From contig NZ_JABWEB010000012.1 in the NCBI RefSeq assembly GCF_013369485.1, positions 106,450 through 170,449 of the forward strand: a stretch of 64,000 nucleotides of DNA, written 5' to 3'. The translations under genes and the position numbers were made by a program. Below the pieces are notes generated by a model. That model was not told the origin of the DNA. It saw only the letters and a list, made by a program, of their open reading frames with translations, and made no database searches. Shown here one piece after another: positions 35,051 through 43,436 of this stretch (its first letter is position 1; every line of letters begins with the position of its first letter). Source of the DNA: Massilia sp. BJB1822. Lineage in GTDB: Bacteria > Pseudomonadota > Gammaproteobacteria > Burkholderiales > Burkholderiaceae_D.

Positions 35051-36078
35051 TCCGTCTGCATCGCAACTATGTGCGCGCCGTGCGCCAGGCGCGCGCGGCC
35101 CAGGACTTGTTTGGCCCCCTGCAAAACGCCATCGAGCTGGAACACTCCACCATTCCACCGTACTTCACGGCCACAGCTTCCCTGGTGGCGGGCAAGAACG
35201 AAGCCATTGCTGGCCTGATCCGCTCCATTACGATGCAGGAGATGCTGCATATGTGCATCGCCAGCAATATCCTGATCGCCATCGGCGGCCAGCCGCAGAT
35301 CAACCGGCCCGGTTTCGTGCCCGAGTATCCCGGCCCGCTGCCCATGCACATCGGCGGTCCTGACTTCACGGTCGGCATCGAGGCGTTTTCGCGCGATCTG
35401 GTCAAGCAGGTCTTCATGCAGATCGAGGAGCCGGAACAGCCGATTCCCGTGCATGAAAAGGCGGAAATCGAGCCAGAATACGAGACCATCGGCGCCTTCT
35501 ATCGCGCGCTGCAAGCCAAGATCGTGGAACTGGGCGACGGCATTTTCGAACCGTCCTCGCTGCCGCGCCAGGTCGTGCAGGGCAACTGGTTCCCGCCCGA
35601 CCAGCTGTTTGCGATCACGGGTGCGGACAGCGCGGTGCGGGCCATCGACATCATCGTGCTGCAGGGCGAGGGCAGCAGCAGCTCGCCCTACGAAAGCCCG
35701 GACGTGCTGGCCCACTTCTACCGCTTCGGCGAAATCCACGCCGGCCGCGCGCTGGTGAAAACGCCGGACGGCTATGCCTATGCCGGCGCGCCCATTCCCT
35801 TCGACGACAACGGCGTCTATCCGCTGCGGCCTAACTGCAAGCTGGCCCAGTTCACGCCCGGCACCCAGGTGCATACGCGGCTGGCGCAATTCATCTACAG
35901 CTATAACAGCCTGCTGAACGCCCTGCATACCTGCTTCAACGGCCAGCCCGGGCAGCTTGATGCTGCCATTGGCCTGATGTACAGCCTGCGCATCGAGGCC
36001 GTGGCCTTGGTGCAAACCCCTGTCGCGCCGGGCAGCGCGCAGAACGTTGGTCCCAGCTTTGAATATATGCAGACCTGA
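35047..36078 (+). CDS. Ferritin-like VioB C-terminal-half-like protein, copy 1
   Basis: 343 aa. It begins with the helix LQNAIELEHSTIPPY, followed by MQEMLHM and the late HFYRFGEI. These place probable ligands at Glu32, Glu65, His68, His223 and Glu229, in the same spacing as VioB's LELS, HEEMIH and SHFQRLRE segments. The family (ferritin-like, VioB type; Pfam PF12902 by recollection) forms the C-terminal part of iminophenyl-pyruvate dimer synthase. Splitting from the N-terminal half is real: a proper start, ATGA overlap and the same arrangement in the second pair. It probably forms a complex with the protein encoded just upstream. Confidence 0.78.
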   Translation: MIRLHRNYVRAVRQARAAQDLFGPLQNAIELEHSTIPPYFTATASLVAGKNEAIAGLIRSITMQEMLHMCIASNILIAIGGQPQINRPGFVPEYPGPLPMHIGGPDFTVGIEAFSRDLVKQVFMQIEEPEQPIPVHEKAEIEPEYETIGAFYRALQAKIVELGDGIFEPSSLPRQVVQGNWFPPDQLFAITGADSAVRAIDIIVLQGEGSSSSPYESPDVLAHFYRFGEIHAGRALVKTPDGYAYAGAPIPFDDNGVYPLRPNCKLAQFTPGTQVHTRLAQFIYSYNSLLNALHTCFNGQPGQLDAAIGLMYSLRIEAVALVQTPVAPGSAQNVGPSFEYMQT

Positions 36079-36102
36079 GAAACATAAACCCCAGGAGAAC
36101 CC

Positions 36103-38019
36103 ATGAGCTACTTGCAGCCACCCAGGTTAGCCTTTTCCGGCTATTTCCAGGCAGACGTCTCGACCGTCAACAACGATCCTCGCCATTTCGACAATATCTC
36201 CTTCGAACCCTATTTCCAGGATTTGCGCGAAGGCCAGCAGCAGAACGGCTGGTGGAATCCGGTCGGCACCGGCATCTTCCGCTTCCGCGACGCCGCCGTG
36301 CGCAGCACGATGGACCAGACCGGGTCTATAGACACGGGGCCAGACGGCGATCCGGTACTCGGCATGTTTGTCGGGAATGCCTTCGACCGCGCTTCGGCCA
36401 AGATTGTCGACGTCGATCCGGACTGGCAGCTCGCTTCCAATCTCTACGGCCTGGGCATCACGCTGGTGGCGCCCAACGGCCAGGTGGTTCTGCGCAGCGA
36501 ATACGAGGCCAATCCGTTCCGCGACCTCTGGTTCGGGCGCAGTGCCGAGAAGGGAGATTCGGGCGCTTCAGCCATGTTCCAGTCGGTGCTGACCAATCTG
36601 GAATGGAATCTGGATGGCATCAACAGCCCCTTCCTGACAACCTTGATGGGGTATGCCCAACAAGGCCGGCTGTCGATCCGGCTTACCACCTACGGTTTCG
36701 GCACCAAATACGGCGAAAATGAATTCTGCTACGGGAAGCTGATCGGCGCCATCGGCCCGGAGGGACTCGACGAGCCACGCTCCTTCATACTGGGGCGGCG
36801 CTTCATGCCCACCACACGCAACTCCACCGGCGATCTAGCGAGTAGCCAGAACATCGGCTGCTTCAGTGCCAGCATCGACGCGGCCAACTGGCTGCATCTG
36901 GACCTGAGCAATGCCTTGCCACTGGCCGACCAATATCTGATCAAGCCGCTCCCACCAATGCAGATCGCCTTGCTCAAAAATCCGCTGACGGCGCAGGACG
37001 ATCTGATCGGGCCGGAGGACTATTACAGCGTGGGCGCGCTGAACTTGACCGATTACCAGCAATGGACCCAGTCCGGCATCCAGTCGGTGCGCTTGACGTC
37101 GCAGGATGTGCTCACTGCGATGAATGACCATCCCTTCGCCCTGCTCCAGGGGCCGGACCAGAATGGCAAGTCCGTGGTGGCGATCCGCGAAAGCCTGCTG
37201 GGACTGGAGGTGCGTTCGGAAGACATCGTGTTCCGCCTCGATCCGAACGACAGCAACGCCAACCATTTCGACACCACTATCTACGCGGCGCGCTACGGCC
37301 AGCGCCTGGCCGGGCAGCAGCTCAATTTCTGGGTCGCGGCGCCCGCCACCGACATGGACAATACCCCGGTCAGCCAGCCGCCTGGCACCACGCCCAGGGC
37401 GCTGCTGCCGGTGAATAATGTGCCGGCCTTCGCCGTCCAGTTCCAGCCGGCGCTGCCCGTAACCGATGCCACCGGCAAGGTCACGGTCCGCCTGCAAGGG
37501 CCGGAAGTGATGGACCATCCGCGCGAGTACATCGATGGCCAGCTGTATACGATTTCGTATAACTTCAGCGGCAGCGATCCGGCCTTGCAGCAGAACTTCG
37601 ACAAGCTGGCCGTGCTCGTATTCAGCACGGTGCCGGTTGTCGATAATCCGACCTGGAACGATGTGCAGCCCATCCTGCAGCAGTACGCCAATCTGTATCC
37701 GGTGATGAGCCAGGGTCTATTCGATTTCTCGAAACAGGACCAGGCCGACGCCAATGCCTTTATCATGCGCTTCGTGCTCGACAAGGACATCAACGATCCC
37801 GACCAGATGCCGGTCACGCGCGATATGTCCTCGGCCAAGCGCTCCATGCTGATCCGCTATTTCGACCAGGTGCTGGAAAGCCAGGGCCGGCCGTCATCGC
37901 TGCTGCATATGTTCGGCAAGCGCTGCCCCACGCGCGGCGGCGCCGCCCTGCGGCCGCAAGACGACCGCGCCGCGCCGGTGGGCACGCTGCCGGGCAAATC
38001 GCGCGGTCCCAATCCCTGA
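36103..38019 (+). CDS. VioB/RebD N-terminal-half-like protein, copy 2
   Basis: 638 aa, with CCAGGAG before the start. It is a paralogue of the gene at 33146: same opening (MSYLQPPRLAFSGYFQADV), same QSVL and GAIGP segments, the shared IDGQLYxI stretch, the shared WxDxQPILQQYANLYPxMS stretch (~525-535), and QMPVTRDMSSAKR (~568-580). The C-terminal ~40 residues are Arg/Pro-rich and unlike copy 1. Two diverged copies kept side by side suggest different substrates or a heteromeric enzyme, not redundancy. The role is inferred as for copy 1: the front half of an oxidative aryl-pyruvate dimerising enzyme. Confidence 0.72.
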   Translation: MSYLQPPRLAFSGYFQADVSTVNNDPRHFDNISFEPYFQDLREGQQQNGWWNPVGTGIFRFRDAAVRSTMDQTGSIDTGPDGDPVLGMFVGNAFDRASAKIVDVDPDWQLASNLYGLGITLVAPNGQVVLRSEYEANPFRDLWFGRSAEKGDSGASAMFQSVLTNLEWNLDGINSPFLTTLMGYAQQGRLSIRLTTYGFGTKYGENEFCYGKLIGAIGPEGLDEPRSFILGRRFMPTTRNSTGDLASSQNIGCFSASIDAANWLHLDLSNALPLADQYLIKPLPPMQIALLKNPLTAQDDLIGPEDYYSVGALNLTDYQQWTQSGIQSVRLTSQDVLTAMNDHPFALLQGPDQNGKSVVAIRESLLGLEVRSEDIVFRLDPNDSNANHFDTTIYAARYGQRLAGQQLNFWVAAPATDMDNTPVSQPPGTTPRALLPVNNVPAFAVQFQPALPVTDATGKVTVRLQGPEVMDHPREYIDGQLYTISYNFSGSDPALQQNFDKLAVLVFSTVPVVDNPTWNDVQPILQQYANLYPVMSQGLFDFSKQDQADANAFIMRFVLDKDINDPDQMPVTRDMSSAKRSMLIRYFDQVLESQGRPSSLLHMFGKRCPTRGGAALRPQDDRAAPVGTLPGKSRGPNP

Positions 38020-38060
38020 ACCCATCCAGCCTTGATCATCCAATATAGAGGAAACCTGCC

Positions 38061-39194
38061 ATGATGCGGATTAGCGAGAAACATATTAAGGCGCTGCGGC
38101 GCGCCGAAAGCGTTGACCAGGTGAAGAGCGCCCTGGCCAGCGCCATCCAGCTGGAACTGGCCACCATCCCCGTGTATCTGACCGGCCTGTTCTCGCTCAA
38201 GCAGAACGCCAACCGGGAGGCCGGCGCCCTGGTGCAGTCGGTGGTGGTGGAAGAAATGCTGCATATGACCCTGGTCTGCAATACCTTGATCGCCATCGGC
38301 GGTCGCCCGGAAATCACGGCGGCGGGCCAAGGACTGTACTATCCGGGGCCGCTGCCGTTGAATATCAACGACGGCTTGCAGGTGTCGCTCAAGGCTTTGA
38401 CGCCGGAGCAGACCGAGTCGGTCTTCATGGCGATCGAGAAGCCTGACTACGACGGCGTGCTGCCGGGCGAGGATGTGGAAGCAGCGCCGGCCAGCGTCCC
38501 TGGCGAGTATGCCTCGATCGGCGATTTCTACAAAGCCATTGGAGAGGCGCTGGCGCGCCTGGTGGAGAGCGGCGAACCGGTATTCGATGAACCGAAGCTG
38601 GAGGAGCAGGTTGATGTCAGCCGCTGGTTCCCGCCGATCACCCGGCTCGTGCGCAGCGAGAAATATGACGGTAAGGTGAGCGACCTGGCCTCGGCCGAGG
38701 CGGCCCTCGGCGTGATCGTGGTGCAGGGCGAAGGCGCTCAGGAAGGAGAAGGCTTCACGCCCATCGACAGCACCGATGGCGCCTACGCCCACTACTTCAA
38801 GTTCGGTGAAATCTTCTACGGCAAGCGCCTGATCGAGAACCCGTCGGCGCCATCCGGCTGGTCGTACGCGGGCGAGCAGGTTCCGCTCAATGAGGATATG
38901 GTGTTCGATCTGCTGCCGAACGCCGCGCTGAGCGACTACCAAAGCGGCAGTGCCGCCTTCTATGCCGCCCAGCAGTTCTACGGCTGCTATTTGCGGCTGC
39001 TGGAAACGCTGGACACCGTCTTCCACGGCAAACCGGATAAGCTCAACGACGCGCTTGGCCTGATGTATGAAATGAAGCTGGTGGCGCAGCAGGTGACGCG
39101 CAATCCGGCCGGTGCAGCGCATCCCAACCGCATCGCGGCGCCGCCCTTTATGCTGACGCATGTCCAGCCCAAGATCGGGCAGGGGGTCAATTGA
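38061..39194 (+). CDS. Ferritin-like VioB C-terminal-half-like protein, copy 2
   Basis: 377 aa; GAGGAAAC precedes the start. The helix LASAIQLELATIPVY, the motif VVEEMLHM and HYFKFGEI give likely metal ligands Glu32, Glu65, His68, His244 and Glu250, in the same register as copy 1. Copy 2 has the full EExxH motif, whereas copy 1 has QExxH. The last ~20 residues are an extra tail. The stop overlaps a TTG start of eboD (ATTGA), so the ferritin-like pair and the Ebo genes are translationally linked. Confidence 0.78.
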   Translation: MMRISEKHIKALRRAESVDQVKSALASAIQLELATIPVYLTGLFSLKQNANREAGALVQSVVVEEMLHMTLVCNTLIAIGGRPEITAAGQGLYYPGPLPLNINDGLQVSLKALTPEQTESVFMAIEKPDYDGVLPGEDVEAAPASVPGEYASIGDFYKAIGEALARLVESGEPVFDEPKLEEQVDVSRWFPPITRLVRSEKYDGKVSDLASAEAALGVIVVQGEGAQEGEGFTPIDSTDGAYAHYFKFGEIFYGKRLIENPSAPSGWSYAGEQVPLNEDMVFDLLPNAALSDYQSGSAAFYAAQQFYGCYLRLLETLDTVFHGKPDKLNDALGLMYEMKLVAQQVTRNPAGAAHPNRIAAPPFMLTHVQPKIGQGVN

Positions 39195-40393
39195 AGGCGG
39201 CGGATGCCGCCGATGGGGAGGAATGGCAGCAGCACGGCTTCAGTGTTGAATACGTGCTGCCGCTGATCTTCACGCGCGACGCTTTCGATCCCGCCAATCC
39301 GAATCTGCGGCGTCTGCTGGCCCTGCGCGAACCGCGGCGCCGGCACCGCATGGCTGTATTTGTCGACGCCGGGCTGCTGCAGGCGCAGCCCGCGCTGGCG
39401 GCGCGCATCGCGGCATATGCGGCGGCCCACGCCGATGGCATCGAGATGGCGGGTGAGGTGGTGAGCGTGCCGGGCGGCGAGGCCTGCAAGAACGATCCGC
39501 ACCTGCTGGAAAGCCTGCTGGCGGCGCTGGCGGCGCGCCGCATCGACCGCCACTCGTATGCTGTGGCCATCGGCGGCGGCGCGGTGCTCGATGCGGTGGG
39601 TTATGCCGCCGCCATTTTCCACCGGGGCGTGCGCCATATCCGCCTCCCCAGCACGGTGCTGGCCCAGGGCGACAGCGGGGTCGGGGTGAAGAATGCGCTG
39701 AACTGGCAGGGGCAGAAAAATCTGGTCGGCACTTTCAGCCCGCCCTGGGGCGTGATCAACGACGCGGCCTTTATCGATCTGCTGCCCCTGCGCGAAAAGC
39801 GCGCCGGTCTGGCCGAAGCGGTCAAGGTGGCACTGATACGCGACCGCGATTTCTTCTGCCGCATCGAGGAGGACGCCGCGGACCTGGCGGCCGGCGTCGC
39901 CGCGCCGCTGACAGCCCTGATCCGCCGCAGCGCCGGGCTGCATATGCGCCAGATCAGCCGGGGTGGCGATCCCTTCGAGCGCGGCTCGGCGCGGCCGCTG
40001 GACTTCGGCCACTGGGCGGCGCATAAGCTGGAGCGGCTGAGCGGGCATGCCTTGTCGCACGGCGAAGCGGTCGCCATCGGCATCGCGCTGGACGCGCGCT
40101 ACTCCGTGCTGGCTGGCTTGCTGGCGCCGGGCGCGGAACTGCGCATCCATGGATTGCTGGCGCGGCTGGGCTTCCGCCTGTGGCATCCGCTGCTGCTGGC
40201 TCGCTCAGCACAGGGCGGCCTGGCCGTGCTGGCGGGCTTGGACGAATTCCGTGAGCATCTGGGCGGGGAACTCAGCGTCACGCTGCTGGCAGCCATCGGC
40301 GAAGGGGTGGAGGCGCATGCCATGGACCCGCGCCTGGTGCTGTCCGCCGCAGCCTGGCTGCAGGAGCGGGAGGGGGAACTGGCATGCGCATGA
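39191..40393 (+). CDS. eboD: EboD, 3-dehydroquinate synthase-like enzyme
   Basis: 400 aa. The start is taken as TTG 39191 because it overlaps the previous stop, follows GGGGG, and the homologous region begins soon after (FSVEYVLPLIFTRD). Dehydroquinate synthase features are AIGGGAVLDAVGYAAAIFHRGVRHIRLPSTVLAQGDSGVGVKNA-type nucleotide- and phosphate-binding segments and zinc ligands Glu209 (LAEAVK), His274 (FGHWAAHKLE) and His290 (LSHGEA), at spacings like AroB. In Ebo clusters this protein is a sugar-phosphate cyclase-like member of unknown substrate. The context makes it EboD, not the housekeeping AroB. Confidence 0.88.
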   Translation: MKAADAADGEEWQQHGFSVEYVLPLIFTRDAFDPANPNLRRLLALREPRRRHRMAVFVDAGLLQAQPALAARIAAYAAAHADGIEMAGEVVSVPGGEACKNDPHLLESLLAALAARRIDRHSYAVAIGGGAVLDAVGYAAAIFHRGVRHIRLPSTVLAQGDSGVGVKNALNWQGQKNLVGTFSPPWGVINDAAFIDLLPLREKRAGLAEAVKVALIRDRDFFCRIEEDAADLAAGVAAPLTALIRRSAGLHMRQISRGGDPFERGSARPLDFGHWAAHKLERLSGHALSHGEAVAIGIALDARYSVLAGLLAPGAELRIHGLLARLGFRLWHPLLLARSAQGGLAVLAGLDEFREHLGGELSVTLLAAIGEGVEAHAMDPRLVLSAAAWLQEREGELACA

Positions 40394-41598
40394 GCGTGGG
40401 CGCGGGACTGACGACGCTGTGCTACTGCAGCAATATCCATGCAGGCGAAAGCTGGCAGGAGGTGAGCGCCAGCCTGGAAGAATACATTCCGGCGGTGCGC
40501 GCCAAGCTGGAGGAGGGAGCACTGCTGGCGCCGGGCCAGGCTTTCGGCATCGGCTTGCGCCTGTCGGCCCAGGCGGTGGCTGTGCTGGAAATGGAGCCGG
40601 CATTGTCCGCCTTCCAGTCGCAGCTGGACCGGCTGCACGCCTACGTCTCCACCATCAATGCCTTCCCCTATGGCCAGTTCCACGGTGCGCGCGTCAAGGA
40701 GAAGGTCTATATGCCCGACTGGCGCAGCGCGGAGCGCCTGGACTACACAGCCAGCGCGGCGCGCATTCTGGCGCGCTTGCTTGCGCCCGGTGAAGCGGGC
40801 AGCATTTCAACCGTTCCGGGAGGGCTGCGCGAGGCGCTGGATGCGGACGGCATCGGCCTGATCGCGCGCCAGCTGCAGCAGGCTGTCGTCATGCTGCGCG
40901 ATCTGGAAGCATCGAGCGGCCGTTGCGTGGTCCTGGCGCTGGAGCCGGAACCGGCCTGCCTGCTGGAAAACACCGACGATGTGCTCGACTTCTTCCAGCG
41001 TTATCTGCTGAACGCGCAGGCCTGCACCCGGCTCGCCGGCCTGGCCGGCGTGAGTCCTGTGCAGGCCGAGGCACTGACCCGCCGCCATCTCGGCATCTGC
41101 TACGACGTCTGCCACGCGGCGGTCGGTTTCGAGGAACCGGCCGGCGCCTTGGCCCGGCTGGCGGTGGCCGGCATCGCCGTGCCCAAGCTGCAGCTCTCCA
41201 GCGCCCTGCGCATTCCCGCAATGCGGGCCGACCTGCTGCCCGCGCTGGCGGCACTGGAGCAGGGCGTCTATCTGCACCAGGTGGTGGTGCAAGGCCAGGG
41301 CCGGCAGCATTACGGCGATCTGCCCGAAGCGCTGGCCGCCTTCGCGCGCGGGCAGGCACGGGGCGAATGGCGCATCCATTGCCATGTGCCGGTGTTCCTG
41401 GCCGCTGGCGGTGCTTTCGCGTCCACCCAGGCGCAGCTTCGGGCTGCCTTGGCGGCCTTGCCCGATATGGCGCATGTGCCGCTGCTGGAAGTGGAAACTT
41501 ATACCTGGGATGTGCTGCCGCCGGCTTTCCGCCCCGTGTCGAAGGCGGCGGCGATTGCGCGCGAGCTGGCTTTCATTATCGAGGAATTGCGAGCATGA
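40384..41598 (+). CDS. eboE: EboE, xylose isomerase-like TIM-barrel protein
   Basis: 404 aa. ATG 40384 is favoured by AGGGGGAA five to six bases upstream; ATG 40390 (ATGA with the eboD stop) is the alternative. The N-terminal LTTLCYCSNIHAGESWQEV, the AFPYGQFHG segment, LALEPEPACLLE and GICYDVCHAAVGFE carry metal-binding Glu, Asp and His residues in the order expected of AP-endonuclease-2/xylose isomerase-like barrels. EboE is a constant Ebo-cluster member with unknown activity. The stop overlaps eboC (ATGA at 41595-41598). Confidence 0.88.
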   Translation: MRMSVGAGLTTLCYCSNIHAGESWQEVSASLEEYIPAVRAKLEEGALLAPGQAFGIGLRLSAQAVAVLEMEPALSAFQSQLDRLHAYVSTINAFPYGQFHGARVKEKVYMPDWRSAERLDYTASAARILARLLAPGEAGSISTVPGGLREALDADGIGLIARQLQQAVVMLRDLEASSGRCVVLALEPEPACLLENTDDVLDFFQRYLLNAQACTRLAGLAGVSPVQAEALTRRHLGICYDVCHAAVGFEEPAGALARLAVAGIAVPKLQLSSALRIPAMRADLLPALAALEQGVYLHQVVVQGQGRQHYGDLPEALAAFARGQARGEWRIHCHVPVFLAAGGAFASTQAQLRAALAALPDMAHVPLLEVETYTWDVLPPAFRPVSKAAAIARELAFIIEELRA

Positions 41599-42512
41599 AT
41601 ACCCTGATCCGCAAAACGCCGACCCTGGGCGTCTATCTGCGCCTGGGCCGGGTTTCGAATCTGCCCACAGTCTGGACCAATGTGCTGGCCGGGACGGTGC
41701 TGGGTGGCGGCAGCGCGGCGGCCTTCCAGCCGCGCACGGCGCTGGTGATGGCCGCCATCTCGGCCTTTTACTTGGCCGGCATGTATTTGAACGATGCTTT
41801 CGACCGCGCCATCGACGCGCGCGAACGCCCCAGCCGGCCGATTCCGGCCGGCGAAATCAGCGCCGCCGCGGTGTTCTGCACGGGGTTTGCGCTGCTGGCA
41901 CTGGGCTTGTTCGGCCTGGCCCTGTGCGGCGCCGCGCCAGTGTTGAGCGGCTGTGCGCTGGCGGCCTGCATCCTGCTGTACGACGTTTGGCATAAGGGCA
42001 ATCCGGCCAGTCCTCTGGTGATGGGCGTATGCCGCGCGCTGGTGTATCTGGCGGCTGGGGCGGCGGCAGCCACACCGCAGGAGCTATCCGGCGCGCCCCT
42101 GGCGGCGGCTGGCCTGGCCGTGCTGGCCCATGTGGCGGGCCTCACTTATGCGGCCAAACAGGAAAGCCTGGACCGGCTGGAGCGGCTTTGGCCGTTGGCC
42201 GTGCTGGCCCTAGCACCGCTGGCGTATCTGCCTGCCGCGCTGGACACGCTGGCGCAGCCTGGCAGTGCGGACATGGCGGTCGCCGGCATGCTGCTTGCCC
42301 TGCTGGCGGCCGATGTGCTGGCCGTGCGCCTGCTGCGGCGCCGTGCCGCGCGCGGCGATGTGGGGCGGGCGGTGGCGCAACTGATTGCCGCCATCTCCCT
42401 GCTTGACGGCTTGATCCTGGCGGCGGCCGGCGCATCCTTGCCGCTGCTGGTAGCTTGCGTTGCGGCGTATGGCGCGACCCGCCTGCTGCAGCGCTTCATT
42501 CCCGGTACTTGA
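41595..42512 (+). CDS. eboC: EboC, UbiA-family prenyltransferase
   Basis: 305 aa with about eight to nine membrane helices. The first Asp-rich prenyl-diphosphate motif is NDAFDRAID (Asn66, Asp67, Asp70), and YAAKQESLDRLERLWP follows helix 6, where the second motif lies in UbiA proteins (ESLD here). It presumably prenylates a polar head group and anchors the Ebo product in the membrane. In cyanobacterial Ebo clusters this is the gene called eboC. It is clearly part of the operon: ATGA overlap with eboE and 10 bases to eboA. Confidence 0.9.
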   Translation: MNTLIRKTPTLGVYLRLGRVSNLPTVWTNVLAGTVLGGGSAAAFQPRTALVMAAISAFYLAGMYLNDAFDRAIDARERPSRPIPAGEISAAAVFCTGFALLALGLFGLALCGAAPVLSGCALAACILLYDVWHKGNPASPLVMGVCRALVYLAAGAAAATPQELSGAPLAAAGLAVLAHVAGLTYAAKQESLDRLERLWPLAVLALAPLAYLPAALDTLAQPGSADMAVAGMLLALLAADVLAVRLLRRRAARGDVGRAVAQLIAAISLLDGLILAAAGASLPLLVACVAAYGATRLLQRFIPGT

Positions 42513-42522
42513 GGAGGACGGC

Positions 42523-43428
42523 ATGAATACCGCTACCGATTCGGGGCAGCGCAGCGGCGCCGCCATCGTCATGCTCGACGGCTGGCTGCGCGCGCGCCTG
42601 TCCGGCGAGGCGCTGGCCTGGTTCGGCAGCCAGCTGGAAGCGCTGATGGGCCAGGACGGCGCGGCCGTTCTGGCACGCGCCTTGGGCCAAGCACCGCGCC
42701 GGCTGGGCCGCGATGCGCTGCAGTTGAACGCGGCGGAGCTGGTCCAGGCTAGCCGCCTGCGTCCTGGCCTGGAGCCGCAGTCCTGGCGTGTCGACCAGGC
42801 GGCACGCATCGCCTTCGTTCTGGCAGCCTATGGCGGCCAGGAGACGCGCTTCGCGGAGCGCCTGGACGCGCTGGCCGAAACGGCGGAAATCAACGAGGCC
42901 ATCGCGCTGTATCGCGGCTTCCCCCTGTATCCGGCGGCCGAAGCTATCGAGCACCGGGCGCGCGAAGCGGTGCGCTCCAGCATGCGCCCCGTGTACGAAG
43001 CCATCGCCCATCGCAATCCTTACCCGGTGGAGCACTTCGACGAAGGAGCCTGGAACCAGATGGTGGTGAAAAGCTTCTTTCTTGACAGCCCACTCTGGCC
43101 GGTGCAAGGCCTGGAACAGCGCGCCAACCCGGCGCTGGCGCAGATGCTGCTTGACCTGGCGCATGAGCGCTGGGCGGCGGGTCGGGTGGTCAGTCCCGAG
43201 CTGTGGCGCTGCGTTGCGGCGCATGCCGATGGCCGGGGCCATGCCGCCATGCTGCGCGTGCTGGAAAGTGGCGCCGAAACGGAGCGCCTGGCCGTGGCCC
43301 TGAGCCTGCGCGCGGCTGGTGGCGCCGACGCCGGCCTGCTGCGAGCCGAATGCCGGCGCCAGGGGCTGGAGGCGCGCGCGGCGCAACTGTCCTGGTCCGA
43401 TTGCTGTCCCCATCCCACCAACGAATAG
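42523..43428 (+). CDS. eboA: EboA-like protein
   Basis: 301 aa; GAGGAGG precedes ATG 42523. Mostly helical, with FVLAAYGGQETRFAERLDALAETAEINEAIALYRGFPLYP and the EHFDEGAWNQMVVKSFFLDSPLWPVQGLEQRANPALAQML region, which are the recognisable conserved parts of the EboA domain family. No catalytic motif is apparent. EboA has no known activity, but it occurs only with the other Ebo proteins, so context supports the name. It ends in HPTNE eight bases before eboB. Confidence 0.82.
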   Translation: MNTATDSGQRSGAAIVMLDGWLRARLSGEALAWFGSQLEALMGQDGAAVLARALGQAPRRLGRDALQLNAAELVQASRLRPGLEPQSWRVDQAARIAFVLAAYGGQETRFAERLDALAETAEINEAIALYRGFPLYPAAEAIEHRAREAVRSSMRPVYEAIAHRNPYPVEHFDEGAWNQMVVKSFFLDSPLWPVQGLEQRANPALAQMLLDLAHERWAAGRVVSPELWRCVAAHADGRGHAAMLRVLESGAETERLAVALSLRAAGGADAGLLRAECRRQGLEARAAQLSWSDCCPHPTNE

Positions 43429-43436
43429 GAGGCCCC

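Noticed and set aside
33146..36078. Split VioB-like gene as a frameshifted pseudogene
   Set aside because: Both pairs are split at the same place with proper start codons (ATGA overlap in pair 1, a separate ribosome site in pair 2). Identical independent decay is unlikely.
39191..40393. Housekeeping aroB
   Set aside because: It lies inside the Ebo operon, is 400 aa with an extra N-terminal part, and has no shikimate-pathway neighbours.
41595..42512. Ubiquinone biosynthesis ubiA
   Set aside because: Only the fold is shared; gene order with eboE, eboA and eboB identifies EboC.
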